From the NCBI GenBank assembly GCA_016081115.2, contig CM071931.1:23784317-23848316 (forward strand): 64,000 nt of DNA. The letters run 5' to 3'. A model generated the notes under the pieces. The model did not search any database, had not been told where the DNA came from, and was given only the letters and a program-made list of their open reading frames with translations. Both the position numbers and the translations under genes were made by a program. Below are positions 10,801-23,225 of the stretch, piece by piece. Position 1 is the stretch's first letter. Each line of letters begins with the position of its first letter. The stretch is from Rehmannia glutinosa. Its lineage: Eukaryota; Streptophyta; Magnoliopsida; Lamiales; Orobanchaceae.

Positions 10801-11143
10801 GGTAGATATCGTAATTTAAATCAAACAAGAATTCAAATCAATTAAAATATTCTAAATTTGGATGAACCTATATATTAAGAAATTAAAAATATATATAAAT
10901 TCTCTTTTTATATTAATATATTACATTAATAGTTTATATAACATAAATAAAAATATAATTAGTTTTATTAAAATAGGTAGAAACGGTGGTTGAACCGGTC
11001 CGACTAATTGAACCACTTACTGATGATTTGGCCGGTTTGATTACAGGTACGGTGTTCAAAATATTGCTTAAACCTATGCGGCAAACTTAAGTTGCAAAAG
11101 TGGTCATGTTCGGGTGATAATATTAGTCCCATTCAAATTTAAT

Positions 11144-11492
11144 GGGAGTTAATTTTAGTACCTAAAATTTTGCCCTATTTTAACTTTTAATATCTCACTT
11201 TCAAACATTGTCAAGTTTGGTACACCATATTTAACTCATTAGTCACTTTCGTTGCATTCCCTCGAACATATATCAATTTTGATACATATGTTTGACTTTT
11301 TAATAATTCTTTGGTGCATATGGTGTGATTATAAATTAAAATATTGGGTACCAAAATTGACAAACATTTGGTGAAATCTGGTGAAATTGATTAAAAAGTA
11401 TTCATGGGGTACCAAAATTGACATGTCTGGAAATTAGGGCACTACAAACAAAAACATGGTATAGTTTATGTACTAAAATTGATATTATCCCC
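11144..11492. mobile_element. MITE with 9-bp target duplication
   Basis: A 349-bp element with related inverted ends (GGGAGTTAATTTTAGTACC; GGGGATAATATCAATTTTAG inward) and a 9-bp duplication AAATTTAAT at 11135-11143 and 11493-11501. The right arm of the inverted duplication (about 61120-61150) has the matching site without the insertion, which supports these limits. Mutator-type by target size; non-coding. Confidence 0.75.
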
Positions 11493-11503
11493 AAATTTAA
11501 TTA

Positions 11504-11935
11504 GAGGTAATTTTAATTTATCCTCCAAACTATGCGAGTTTTTCTACTTTACCCACATAACTTTGAATCATTCCACTTTACCCCCTGATAAATTTTACGA
11601 ATTATTGTACTTAACTGATAATTTCTAGTTTTACCCCTCGTCGTTAGTCGATTGTTTGTAGCTATTACATCTCGAATAATTATTCGAATATATTTTCTGT
11701 CAAAATCTCCTCATTATTAGTTAATATACATATAGTATTAAATAATATTAAATTTCATCAATAACCCTAAATTATGATATGATTTTTAGAGATCACAATA
11801 TAAAATAACCATAAAGGTTAAATAGGCTAAGTACAACAATTTGAAGAGTTCATGGGGTAAACTAGAATAATTCAAAATTAAGTAAGCAAAGTAGAAAAAC
11901 TCGTACAGTTTGGGAGACAAATTAAGATTACCTCG
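11504..11935. mobile_element. MITE with about 43-bp inverted ends
   Basis: A 432-bp element whose left end GAGGTAATTTTAATTTATCC and right end (CGAGGTAATCTTAATTTGTC inward) stay similar for more than 40 bp. It has an 8-bp duplication TTTAATTA at 11496-11503 and 11936-11943. The right arm has the uninterrupted sequence. Non-coding. Confidence 0.75.
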
Positions 11936-11943
11936 TTTAATTA

Positions 11944-12207
11944 TGCAAAAACTTTAATTCTTAAAAAATTACATTAATAAATGTATTCATAGCTTAAAAA
12001 AATTACATTAACAAAAAATGAATAAATTTAGTCAAAACCAATTGAAAACTTGCACACTGCTATTTTAAAAACATCATTAACCAAATAAATTTTCAAAACT
12101 TTACCAAAACTTTTAGTATTAAAAATGTAATTAACCAAAATAATTGATAATAACTGTCAAAACTTTAACATTAGCTCAAATTTTTCTTGGTCTGCGAGTT
12201 TTTTTTT
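11944..12207. repeat. Left arm of inverted duplication, segment b
   Basis: In reverse complement this AT-rich stretch aligns with about 60900-61130: TAAAAGTTTTGRTAAAGTTTT, AATTTATTTGTTAATGAT and TTGACTAAAT are shared. It is interrupted on the right by the Copia element and resumes at 24635. Confidence 0.75.
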
Positions 12208-13189
12208 TGGTTGGAAATTGGTTTGAGAAGTAATGGTTTAAATACCTAACTTTGACCAATTTTCTAGTGACTAATTATTTAATTTCGTAGGAATTAAATA
12301 TTAAAATAAAATTCTACGTTTCGAGTAGATGAGTGTGGTATATTTAACTTCTCAAAACCATTTAGTGGTGAGTGAGAAATAAAATCTACAAGATAGTCAC
12401 TTTGAAATGGGATAATGGATGATGAGAAGGTGAAAAGACACCATCCCACATGGGAATAAAATGTTAATTTTATTCAATATATAAGTAAGTGGGTGTATAA
12501 GAGTGTGCAAGATAAAATAAATATACACATGTGAGGTGTGGTGGGCAAGGCCACAAGCGCGAGCGCGCCCGCCCGGCCCGGTGCGAGGGCCGGGTCCGGG
12601 CCCGTGTCTGTGTCCCGTGTCCCGACTGGACTGGGCCTAGTTTTGCACAGAAAACATTTGTTTTTTATTTTTTAGAGAATAAAAACAAATAAAGTTACAA
12701 CTTAAAAGCTGAAACTGCAGCTTTTATAATGGAACAACACCACTCTGCCCACTACTTGGAGATTCTGACATAGTGGCCATTGAAGGAGTGCCCACTACCT
12801 GGAGGTTACAGCCCATTATCCTGAAGTTACTGCCCTGCAGTAAAGAGACCCCAAGACTTGGTTGGAAGTCCTATAAATAGGAGCATTTTTTTTGTTCAGA
12901 TCACATACTTTCATACACATTTTCTTTCTTGTACTTGCGTAGTGTACTCAGTTTTGCACATTTCAGTTCGAAAGGTGCCTTGAAATTTGAAGTGCTGCTA
13001 TTTCAAGGACGAAGTTGTTGTATCTTTGGGGATAACACGTCTGTTCCGTTAGCACTATACGGGACGTATTTATCTTGCGGATAGAGTTTTTACTCGCCTC
13101 AGCTTATCTGCAATTTTTCCTATTCTCTGTAATAGATAGGTTCTCTTTGTAATTCTGTTTACAGAAATAAACTCCAGAATTTTTCAACA
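12208..13189 (+). repeat. 5' LTR of Copia element 1
   Basis: Matches 17678-17836 plus 23788-24629 with scattered substitutions. A TATA box (CTATAAATAG) lies at about 12871-12880, some 320 bp from the LTR end, and marks the U3/R region. The GC-rich block about 12550-12620 differs most from the other LTR. Confidence 0.85.
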
Positions 13190-13220
13190 ACGCAATATAA
13201 ACATTCTGTTTCTGTAAACA

Positions 13221-16200
13221 ATGGCGTCTACTTCAAGGGTAAATATTCCTACTGCTCCTGCTGCTGCTGAGAAGCCAGAAAAATTTTCTGGTACTGATTT
13301 CAAGAGATGGCAATCCAAGATGCTGTTTTATCTGACTACACTGAGCCTCGCTAAGTTCCTGAAGGAGGATCTACCAGTGATGGAAGAAAATGAAACCAAC
13401 AATGAAAAACGTGCTGCTTTCGATGCTTGGGGCCAGGGTGACTTCTTGTGCCGCAACTACGTCCTAAATGAACTGTCTGATTCGCTAAACAATGTGTATA
13501 GTGAAGTGAAGTCTTCCAAAGAACTCTGGGATTCTTTGGAAAAGAAGTACCGAACTGAGGATGTTGGTTCCAAGAAGTTCGTGGTTGGCAGGTTTCTAGA
13601 TTTCAAGATGGTGGATTCTAGAACTGTCATGGATCAAGCTCAAGAATTGATTAATTATGCACGATATTCGTGCGGAAGAATGCAATGGATGAAGCTTTCA
13701 AGTGGCGTGCATGATTGAAAAATTGCCGCCTGGATGGAAGGACTTCAAAAATTATTTGAAACACAAGCGAAAAGAAATAAATCTTGAAGATCTAATTATG
13801 CGTTTACAAATTGAGGAAGGTAATCGCAAATTAGATTCAAGGTTTGAAAAGGGTGCTGTTGATGCAAAGACGAATTTGCTAGAACATGGCAGTTCTAGTA
13901 ACAAAGAAGAAAAGAAAAAACGTGACAATAACAACAACAACTACAAGGAAAGAAGCACAGTAAACAAAAAGCCATTTACAGAAATTGTCACAATTGTGGA
14001 AAGCCCAACCACATGGCTAAGGACTATCGGCTTCCTAAAAAACCAAAATATAGACATGACTTAATGCTAATGTGGTTGAGCACAAAGTGGTATGATCCAA
14101 GAGTCGACTGATATGGATCTATCTGCATGGTTTTTGGAGGCAAACTTTGTGGATAATCCAAGGGAGTGGTATATTGACACGGGGGCCACTCGGCATGTCT
14201 GTTCTGACAAGGATGCGTTCTCTACCTACACCCCTTGTACAGGTAGAAAACTTAATATGGGTAATTCTTCCTCTTCTGATGTAGCAGGTTTTGGCAACGT
14301 GGTTCTGAAGCTAACTTCTGGAAAAGAGCTGCTTCTGAAGGATGTTCTTCATGTCCCAGAAATTCGGAAGAATCTAGTGTTAGGATCTCTTCTTGTAAAC
14401 CATGGTTTTAGACTTATGTTTGAGTCTGAAAAGTTTATTTTAACTAAGTTTGGACAGTTCCTAGGAAAAGGTTATCTGTATAATGGACTTTTCAAAATGA
14501 ATGTAATGGCAGTTCGCCGTGTAACCGATTCAAGTAGCAATAAAATTGAGCCTACTTCTGTTTATATGCTTGAGTATTCTGATTTGTGGCATGTTATATT
14601 AGGGCATGTTAATCTAAATGCTATAAAAAGATTAATGAACTTAGAATTACTTCTAACTTCAAAAATTGATTCTCAAAAGAGATGTGAAATCTGTATTGAA
14701 GCTAAAATGGCTAAGTTACCTTTTCATTATGTGGAAAGAAATACAGTACCTCTAGAATTGATACATACTGATATATGTGATCTGAAATTTGTGCAAACTA
14801 GAGGTGGTAAAAAATACTTCATCACTTTTATTGAAGGTTGCACAAGATTTTGCTACTTATATTTACTAAGAAGCAAAGATGAAGCGTTGGAAGCCTTCAA
14901 AAATTATAAAAATGAGGTTGAGAATCAACTTGGCAGCCGGATTAAAATAATTCGGAGTGATAGAAGTGGAGAATATGTTGCACCTTTTGAAGAGTTATGT
15001 AACCAGTGGGGAATAATTCATCAAACTACTGCACCATATTCACCACAATCTAATGGTATTGATGAACGCAAAAATCGAACTTTAAAAGAAATGATGAATG
15101 TCATGTTGATTAGTTCTGGGCTACCTCAGAACATGTGGGGGAAGCTGTTTTAACAGCAAACCACATTTTAAATAAAATTCCACTTAAAGGAAAAAATAAG
15201 ACACCTTATGAATTGTGGAAAAATCATAAGCCATCTTATAAATACCTTAAAGTGTAGGGGTGTTTGGCTAAGGTAGCAATACCTGAACCCAAACAAGTCA
15301 AAATTGGCCCAAAGACGATTGATTGTATTTTTATAGGATATGCATACAACAGTAGTGCATATCGGTTCTTGATACACAAGTCAGAAAATCTAGAAATTTC
15401 TGAAGGTACCATAATTGAATCAAGAAATGCAATATTTCTTGAAAATGTATATCCTTGTAAAGAAAGAGTTGAAATAAGTTCTAACAAAAGAACTTATGAA
15501 AAAGCAAGTAGTTCTTCACAAGGGAGTGAAGAACCAAGACGAAGTAAAAGGTTTAAAACTGCGACGTCATTTGGTCCTGATTTTGTCACTTACTTGTTAG
15601 ACGGTGAGCCAAGTACAGTAAAAGAGGCTCTGTCGAGTCCAGATGCTCCGCTCTGGAAAGAAGCCATCAATAGTGAAATAGAAACCATTTTACAAAATCA
15701 TACCTGGGAGTTGGTTGATCTCCCTGCAGGTAGTAAACCTTTAGGGTGTAAATGGATAATAAAAAAGAAATATAAGACAGATGGAACTATTGATAAATAT
15801 AAAGCCAGATTAGTGGCTAAAGGCTTCAAACAAAAAGAAGGAAGTGATTTCTTCGACACATATTCACCTGTATCAAGAATTGCATCCATTCGAGTGCTTA
15901 TTGCGATTGCTGCTTTGCACAATCTCGAGATTCACCAAATGGATGTAAAAATTGCGTTTTTAAATGGTGAATTGGAAGAAGAAATATATATGGAACAGCC
16001 TGAAGGATTTGTAGCACATGGTCAAGAGAAAAAGGTGTGCAAATTGATAAGATCGTTGTATGGACTTAAACAAGCTCCAAAACAGTGGCATCTTAAATTT
16101 GACACAACGATGTTGTAAAATGGCTTTAAAATCAACGAATGTGACAAGTGTGTTTATGTTAAAGGCACGTCAAATGCATTTGTCATAGTTTGTCTATACG

Positions 16201-17147
16201 TAGACGATATGTTAATAATGGGTAGTAGTCATGATATAATCATGGACACTAAGAAAATGTTAAAAAGAAATTTTGACATGAAAGACATGGGAATTGCTGA
16301 TATGATTCTCGGAATCAAAATTGGCAAAACATCTGAAGGAATTAGTTTGACATAATCCCACTATGTGGAGAAAGTGCTCAAGAAGTTCAATGCTTTTGAT
16401 GGTCCACCATGCAAAACGCCCATTGATTTGAGCATAAATCTGGTAGTAAATAAAGTTGAACCAGTAGCTCAGTTAGAATACTCAGAAGGTGATAGGAAAT
16501 TTAATGTACATTACAAATTGTACACGTCCAGATCTTGCATATCCTGTAAACAAGTTGAGTATGTATACAAGCAATCCAAGCCAAGAGCATTGGAAAGCTC
16601 TAACTAGGGTACTAAGATATCTAAAATACACCCTGAGTTATGGAATACACTACTCGAAATACCCTCCAGTACTTGAAGGGTATAGTGATGCTAACTGGAT
16701 TTCAGATTCAAAGGACTCCTACTCCACTAGTGGATATATATTTACTATTAGAGGAGGAGCAGTATCATGGAAATCCACTAAGCAGACTTGTATAGCTAGA
16801 TCCACCATGGAATCTGAGTTTATAGCTTTTGATAAAGTTGGCGAATAAGTTGAATGGCTTCGTAATTTCTTAGAAGATATTCCATGCTGGAAAAAGCTAG
16901 TGCCTCCTGTGATGATTCACTGTGATAGTCCAGCTACTATAGGGAGAGCACAAAGTAATATGTATAACGGTAAGTCTAAACACATCCGTCGTAGACATAA
17001 TACCGTAAGATAAATGATCTCTAATGGTGTTATATCAATTGACTATGTAAAGTCAAAGGATAACATAGCGGATCCGCTCACGAAAGGGCTTAACAGAGAT
17101 CAATTGAGTAAATTGCTAGAGGGAATGGGATTAAAATCCGCAATTTA
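13221..17147 (+). pseudogene. Copia gag-pol, degenerate
   Basis: Gag starts at 13221 (MASTSRVNIPTAP), with frameshifts near 13710 and 13970. The zinc knuckle CHNCGKPNHMAKDY at about 14000 has Tyr for its last Cys. Protease has YIDTGATRHVC (14175). Integrase has HTDICDL, RSDRSGEY and the expected Glu in GIDERKNRT. RT has RLVAKGFKQKEG, MDVKIAFLNGELEEEI and YVDDML (about 16200). RNase H has GYSDANW and ends with IADPLTKGLNRDQ (about 17070). Breaks include a frameshift at about 15143, TGG to TAG at about 15255, stops at about 16117, 16354, 16846 and 17011, and a frameshift near 16488. Several stops replace CAA or TGG, which fits methyl-C decay. Not functional. Confidence 0.88.
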
Positions 17148-17677
17148 AAGAACGATTAAAGTGGTAACCCAACCTTGGTGACTGGAGATCACAAGAACTT
17201 GGTTCGATGGGAAAACTAAACTTTAAAAGTTCAGTTAAGCACTTGTAAATCAGTTAACCCATCCATAGAAGGCAACACAAGTGCAATAAACTTGTTGGTT
17301 GTGGTAAGGTTATGTCATAAGGACTTTTAATGATAATTGACTTGGTCAAGAGAGATCACCTATATAAGTGAGAAGTGAGGGCCGCTTCAATGTAACACTT
17401 ATGAATCCAAAGATGTTGTCCATGGACAAAAAGGACACAACTGAAGAACGGAATGTGACAGAAGTCATATTGTGTAAATGTCATTGACTAGGTGTACACG
17501 AAGGAGGAATAGTTCAAGGCATTGCGTCCACTAGGCCGCCGGTTTATCCGATGATATTTACAAAGGAAGGTTCAAAGTCGCAAACTACATGTCCTGATAC
17601 AATATGGTTTCAATTAAACTGAGTACAAGAGTCTGCATTTCCATGTACATTTGATTTCCACTCATGTGGGGGATAAT
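17148..17677 (+). other. 3' untranslated internal region of Copia element 1
   Basis: Non-coding internal sequence between the pol end (GMGLKSAI) and the 3' LTR. It ends with the polypurine tract GTGGGGGATAAT just before the LTR. Nothing else recognised. Confidence 0.6.
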
Positions 17678-18161
17678 TGTTGGAAATTGGTTTGAGTAGT
17701 AATGGTTTAAATACCTAACTTTGACCAATTTTTTAGTGACTAATTATTTAATTTCGGAGGAATTAAATATTAAAATAAAATTCTACGTTTCGAGTAAATG
17801 AGTGTGGTATATTTAACTTCTCAAAACCATTTAGTGCACTATACCATAAGTGAGATTAGGTAACACAATATTTGTAACACTTTTGATATTATTGATTTAT
17901 GTATCACATGATTGTAGCACTTTTGAAATTATAATATTCTTAGATAGTTAAGTAGCACTTTTGTAACACTTTATTAATACGTAACACTAATAGGTAATAT
18001 TTTTAAATAAGTAACACTTTGTAGGTAACACTTTTTTCAGAAGTTATTATTTCACAAAAAAAAGTACATACAGACATATCGTTGTCTATTTAAAAAACAT
18101 TATAGAAGATTTTTGTTAATTTAAATTTAAAAGAAAAGAAAGAAAAACACAAACAAATAAA

Positions 18162-19854
18162 GGCAAAAATGTTTTTTTGGTCCACCAAGTGGCTTAGATC
18201 AGACATTTAGTCCACAAATTTAGGGAATTTTGAAATTGGTCCACTAAGTGGAAAAAATTCGGACATTTAGTCCACTGACCGGCTATAGCAGGTAAATTTG
18301 ACTGGTATCCTACGTGGAATTTATTTTATTTTTGATTTTCTTTTTTTGGCCTTAAACTATTATTTCTTTTGCTCATAGGGCATCCTATGTGGCATTTTGG
18401 AAGGAAAACTATTATTTGCAATGTAAATTAGATAAAAAAATATAAAATTCATTATGAAAACTGAATATAGTTTACATAATATATTTAAAATATTTATTAT
18501 TTAAAAAAAAATAAAAAAATTCAATTAAAAATAAGAATAATGTTAATAAATTTAAAATATTTAAATTAGAAAAATATATTTCAAAATTATAAAATAATAA
18601 TAAATATTTATTTCATAAGTTCAAATTACATCTTAATATTATTATTTTTAAAATCTGACACTTAAATATAGAATAATATATTTAATTCAACTATTAATAA
18701 AAATTATTGTGGTAATTTTTTTTATTACTCTTTAATTATAAAAAGTCAAAAATAAAAATTATAACAAAATTAAAAAATAAATTAAAATCAGAATTTATGT
18801 TTTTTAGGATTTAAGTAAAAAGGGTTCCACATTCGTTTTTTTAAAAATTCGATTTTTGGTTGATATTCAAACTAATATATGATAATAGCTTTATAAATGA
18901 ATAGGAGACAGTTGCGGCCTTGCGGTATAATTCTGTTTATTATTTGTGTTATAATTGTTATGCTTTATTTTTTTTATATTTAATGAGTAAGAAATAAAAA
19001 GTTTTTACCATAGTAAATTTTTATTTATAGTTGAACTAAATATATTATTCAATATTTCAAGCGTAACATTTTTAAAATAATAATATTAAGATATAATTTA
19101 AATTTATGAAATCAATATTTTTTTATTATTTTATAATTTCGAATATATTTAGCTGATTAAAATATTTTAAATTTATTAATATTATTTTTATTTTTAATGG
19201 AAATTTGTAAGTTTTTTTTAAATTAATAAATATTTTAAATATATTATGTAAACTATTTTCATTTTTTCATAATGAATCTTATATTTTTTTATTTAATTTA
19301 CATTGCAAATAATATTTTTTCCTTCCAAAATGCCACATAGGATGTCCTAGGAGCAAAAGAAGTCAGTGGCGGATCCAGAAATTCGAAAATGGGGGTACGA
19401 TGAATTTTAGGCTAATCGTAGTTAGATTCTATCATTATTTTTTGGGAACAAAGTATTTGTAGGGGGGAGAAAATGTGGAAAATTGTGTAAAAAATATGTA
19501 AGATATTTTGATTTTTTTGGATTTTAATTGTTAAAAATACCATTTTATATAAAAATTGGGGGTACAAAATATTATTAATATTATTTTTTAAACTAAATTA
19601 AATTTTTTTTTTCTGTACCCCCAAAACTCCAAGTGGCTCCGCCACTGAAAGAAGTCATAGTTTAAGGCCAAAAAATAAAATAAAAAATAACATAAATTCC
19701 ACATAGGATGCAAGTCAAATTTACCTTCTATGACCGGTCAGTGGACTAAATGTCCGAATTTTTCCCACTTAGTGGACCAATTTCAAAAATCCCTAAATAT
19801 GTGGACTAAATGTCTAATGTAAGCTACTTGGTGGACCAAAAAAACATTTTTGCC
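18162..19854. mobile_element. MULE-type foldback element, long inverted repeats
   Basis: A 1693-bp element with inverted arms longer than 150 bp (18162 onward and back from 19854), starting GGCAAAAATGTTTTTTTGGT. Its 10-bp target duplication AACAAATAAA lies at 18152-18161 and 19855-19864. Arms hold repeated 'GGTCCACTAAGTGG' and 'GACATTTAGTCCAC' words. The AT-rich middle has no gene and contains a smaller MITE (19364-19647). Confidence 0.85.
19364..19647. mobile_element. hAT-type MITE, CAGTGGCGGA family, copy 1
   Basis: A 284-bp element with ends CAGTGGCGGATCC and GGCTCCGCCACTG and an 8-bp target duplication AAAGAAGT (19356-19363, 19648-19655). The related larger copy is at 25595-26310. Non-coding. 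Confidence 0.9.
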
Positions 19855-19864
19855 AACAAATAAA

Positions 19865-20160
19865 CAACCCATTCAAAATAGAAATCCCCGAGTCCCCTTT
19901 GTTGGCTATCTCAACACTCGTTTTCTTTCTCGGTTTCTCCCATCTCACATTCATCTCTTTTCAATATGTCTCCTCTTTCTCAGCTCTCCCCTCTCGCTCT
20001 CACGGCTCACAACCATGGAATCAAGCCCCTTCGCCCACCGCCGCCTTCACTAGTCACCCAATGGACCACCCGGCATCCGTGAGGTTCCAGTATTGACGCG
20101 TGAGAAAATATTCCCAATTTAAAACCCTAAGCCCTAGCCATCAAATATAGGTAATTAGAA
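19865..20160 (+). other. Possible leader exon region inside the CACTA element
   Basis: A pyrimidine-rich, relatively GC-rich stretch (TCTCCTCTTTCTC, CTCTCGCTCTC) ends in AAACCCTAAGCCCTAGCC and a GT donor after ATATAG. It looks like the 5' UTR/first exon of a plant transcript. Short frames here do not resemble any family I recognise. Confidence 0.35.
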
Positions 20161-21059
20161 ATTGTGTTTTTTAGTTTTGTTGCTATTATTCTGTTGTTGG
20201 TTTGATGGAAATGGTGAAAATTAAATCCCTTGCAAATGAAGATGGGTTTCTGTTTGAAATATTGGATATGGGTCGCGGTAGGAGCATCGACAATAGGATT
20301 GGAACATGGGGTTTAGTTGAATCTCATTTGTGAATTGTTGCTAGTTATGTGGGTTGAAATAGAGAACAAAAAAAATTATGTCTCAGTCAAAAATTACAAT
20401 ACTATATATTGACATTTGATATAAGTTGTTAATGAATTATTGTTAAGATCTTTAGTTTGTTTTGCATTTTTTGTGGGTTAGCTCTTTTTTATCTAAGCTT
20501 TGAGGGTCACTAAAGCTTGGTTACAATGTTTATTCAATTTGAACATTTTCTTTTGGTTTATCATTTCCTGATTCAAAGATAAGTCACATGGTATGAGGTT
20601 GTTACACTTAAAGCAAAGGCTAGAATTTGGTTGACTAGCTTCAGATTTATAAGGTAGTTGGATAAGGATACTAGGGACCAACAAATTGAATAATCTATCT
20701 AGCACTTTCTTTCGTAAAATCAGTTATTGTCATGTAGTCACTAGAATTATTTTATCATGCTAAACATCAAAATCCAAATGTTAAGTTTAGATGATTTTGT
20801 ACAGACTCGAAATTGAAGGAATATGAAGAGAAATCATTTATTTGGTGTTCAATTTGAAACAGTAGAGATACCATTTAAATTTAGATTACAAAGTTCTTTT
20901 ACTTACTATTCCCAACCCTCTGTTTTTCTGAGTGTTAATTAGGCTTCACTATGACAATCTTTTTTGAAGTCAATAAATATTGTATTACTACCAGTTTCAA
21001 TGCTTACTGAATATTAATTATCAGGGGCTAGGCTCAATGATGATTAAGTTCTTCTGCTT

Positions 21060-21110
21060 GCTGCCACAAATACTCCTTATGCTTTTCATCAGGTAACATA
21101 TAGTTCTTTT

Positions 21111-21141
<31 letters not shown>

Positions 21142-21450
21142 GAGAACATTTAGTACTTCTGTTTTTTGTCACATACTCATTATGATTTTCATCAGGTATC
21201 ATTTACTTCTTATGCTTTTCATTAGGTAACATATAGGTTTTTTTCCTTTTTTTAGAACATTTAGTTCTTCTGCTTGTTGTCACATACTCCTTATTCTTTT
21301 CATTGGGTAACATTTACTCCTTATGCTTTTTCATTTGGGTAACATTTACTCCTTATGCTTTTTCATCAGGTAACATATAGTTTCTACTTGCTGCCACATA
21401 CTCCTTATGATTTTCATCGGGTAGCATTTAGTCCTTAAGCTTTTCCTTAG
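21060..21450 (+). repeat. Tandem repeat carrying splice-donor-like sites
   Basis: About eight degenerate units of the form CTTATGCTTTTCATCAGGTA(ACAT) occur, at about 21072, 21180, 21207, 21290, 21318, 21350, 21402 and 21433. Spacing ranges from about 28 to 100 bp, and a run of T (21110-21140) separates the first two. Each good unit ends CAG|GTAACA, a plausible splice donor. Confidence 0.7.
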
Positions 21451-22535
21451 GTTAAATTTTGTTCCAGGTAGAGGTTAGGAAATGATTAACGTTTTGCCAA
21501 CTTGCACATTTGTTTATAGGCTATATTAGGCAGCAATTCGACAAGAGCATTTACATGCCTCTACCAGATGTGAAGGCTTGACAGCATATTTAAGGTAAAA
21601 CAAATTTCCCATCTCACTTGAGCTTCAAGAATCATTTTGCCCCTACTTTCAAACTCTAGGTAATCTTTCAGTCTTATTTTAAAGTATGTTTTGAGGCATT
21701 TGAATTTGACGCGATGCATGTTCTATTTATTTGTTTGATGAGATTTTGTAATTTCAGTTGGACCAATTAGGTATGATTTATTTATTTTTTATTATTCCAT
21801 GTTAATTGCTTGAACGGGAGATGGTGTTTGAGTGGCTGTTTCTTTTATTTCTGAATTGTAGTGAGGGTAAGAAATATTAGTCGGACATTAAATTAGAGAC
21901 GAACTATCATAATAGACATCACTTTGATCAATATGGTTTGTCTTGTTTTTTCCTCTTTCGGCTATACCTATGGTTGAAGGAACCGGTGTTGATTTTTTTA
22001 CAAATGTTGAAATGGTATGTATGACATTTTTTACAGTTGAGGTTTTAGAACATTTGCAGTCTCTAGAATGCTTCTGGCCTGTTGTTTCGGTTTTGAAATG
22101 ACAGTGTATTTCAATGTTGTTAAGATTATTTTATTTTCACTTGCTAACATATATAATAGAAAGTTAAGTAAAAGATTTCTTATCATTGTAAAAGGAGATG
22201 GTCTTCATGTTGATTCATTTTTCATTTCAACTTCACCGTTCTCTGCTTATAACACGTGGTGAGCTTTTTGGTTTGACTTAACTTGTATTTCTTAATCCTA
22301 TGCAAAATAACAATATATTTTTGAATTATGGCTTTCATTTCATAGTATTCGTTGAGAGGAGAAGGGAAAAAGATTACAAAAGAGAAATAAGTACAATTCC
22401 TATGGATAACTTGCACTGATACAAGGTTTTTGTAAGTTTTGTGATACAAGGTTAGCTTATGAAATTTTCAAACATACTGAGAAAGAATTTCCACTTAACC
22501 ACTAGTTGATATGACTTATTCATTCCTTATGACAG

Positions 22536-22799
22536 AGAGCATCTGCAAGAGCTTGATTTGGTAGCTCGTCGTCAAAGGAAAAATAAGACAGGTAACAAGT
22601 CATTATATATAACTTTGAATATGTTAATGTTACTTAAGAAAAAAAGTTACTTAAGATTGTTGTCTGATTATATTAGAGAAAACGAGTGAATTTGTTGTAG
22701 CTAGACTGATTTATGGTGGTGTTAATAAATAATTTTTACAATAACGCAGATGAGGATTATGCAATAAATGTGATGATGGAGTCCTTGAGAACCAAATGA
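22536..22799 (+). CDS. Possible 3' end of a small spliced gene in CACTA
   Basis: Two short exons join in phase. 22536-22591 encodes EHLQELDLVARRQRKNKT and ends at a GTAACA donor. 22750-22799, after an acceptor (AACGCAG), encodes DEDYAINVMMESLRTK and a TGA stop at 22797. The charged character and clean splice sites suggest real coding sequence, either of the element or captured. I do not recognise the family. Upstream exons may lie near 20270 and 21540, but I could not link them with confidence. Confidence 0.35.
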
Positions 22800-23225
22800 T
22801 GACAGAATTGTGAATGAAGAGGCGGATCATGAAGACTACTAACCTATTAGTTCTTTCAACAAAATTTGTTTGTATTTTGACATTTTTGTTAACTGTTTAT
22901 TGTATAACAAATCTTGATTAGTTTATTTGTGGCTTTAACATAAGCCCAGATTTCTTAAATGAAACCTGTTGAGTATTTATTGTTAAGTTGTAATTTATTG
23001 CTATTAATTAATGTTATTCTATGCAGCATATATAGTATATACATATATCAATATATAAATGTAACATACGTAATCAATTAAAAAGTGTTATATCAGATGG
23101 TTTAAAGTGTCGCCTAATTATTTATAATGTGCTACAATGAATGATTTAAAGTGATACAATTATTGCATTGTATGTTACTATATATCCAAAAGTGCTACCA
23201 AAAATGTTGTGTTGAATAAGAAAAG

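Larger units (their letters stand above)
1657..11066. mobile_element. hAT-like non-autonomous element, expanded by nested insertions
   Basis: The ends resemble each other as inverted repeats (CAGTGTTTTAAATAGCG at the left; CAATATTTTGAACACCG read inward from the right) and are bracketed by a perfect 8-bp target duplication CTTAAACC (1649-1656 and 11067-11074), as for hAT elements. Without the nested MULE (2717-9876) and the nested MITE (10126-10664) about 1.7 kb of its own sequence remains. Its own parts (1657-2716, 9886-10117, 10673-11066) are AT-rich with no convincing gene. A 92-codon frame at 1973-2251 (-) only reflects an internal duplication. The TIR match is imperfect, so the 8-bp duplication is the main support. 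Confidence 0.6.
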
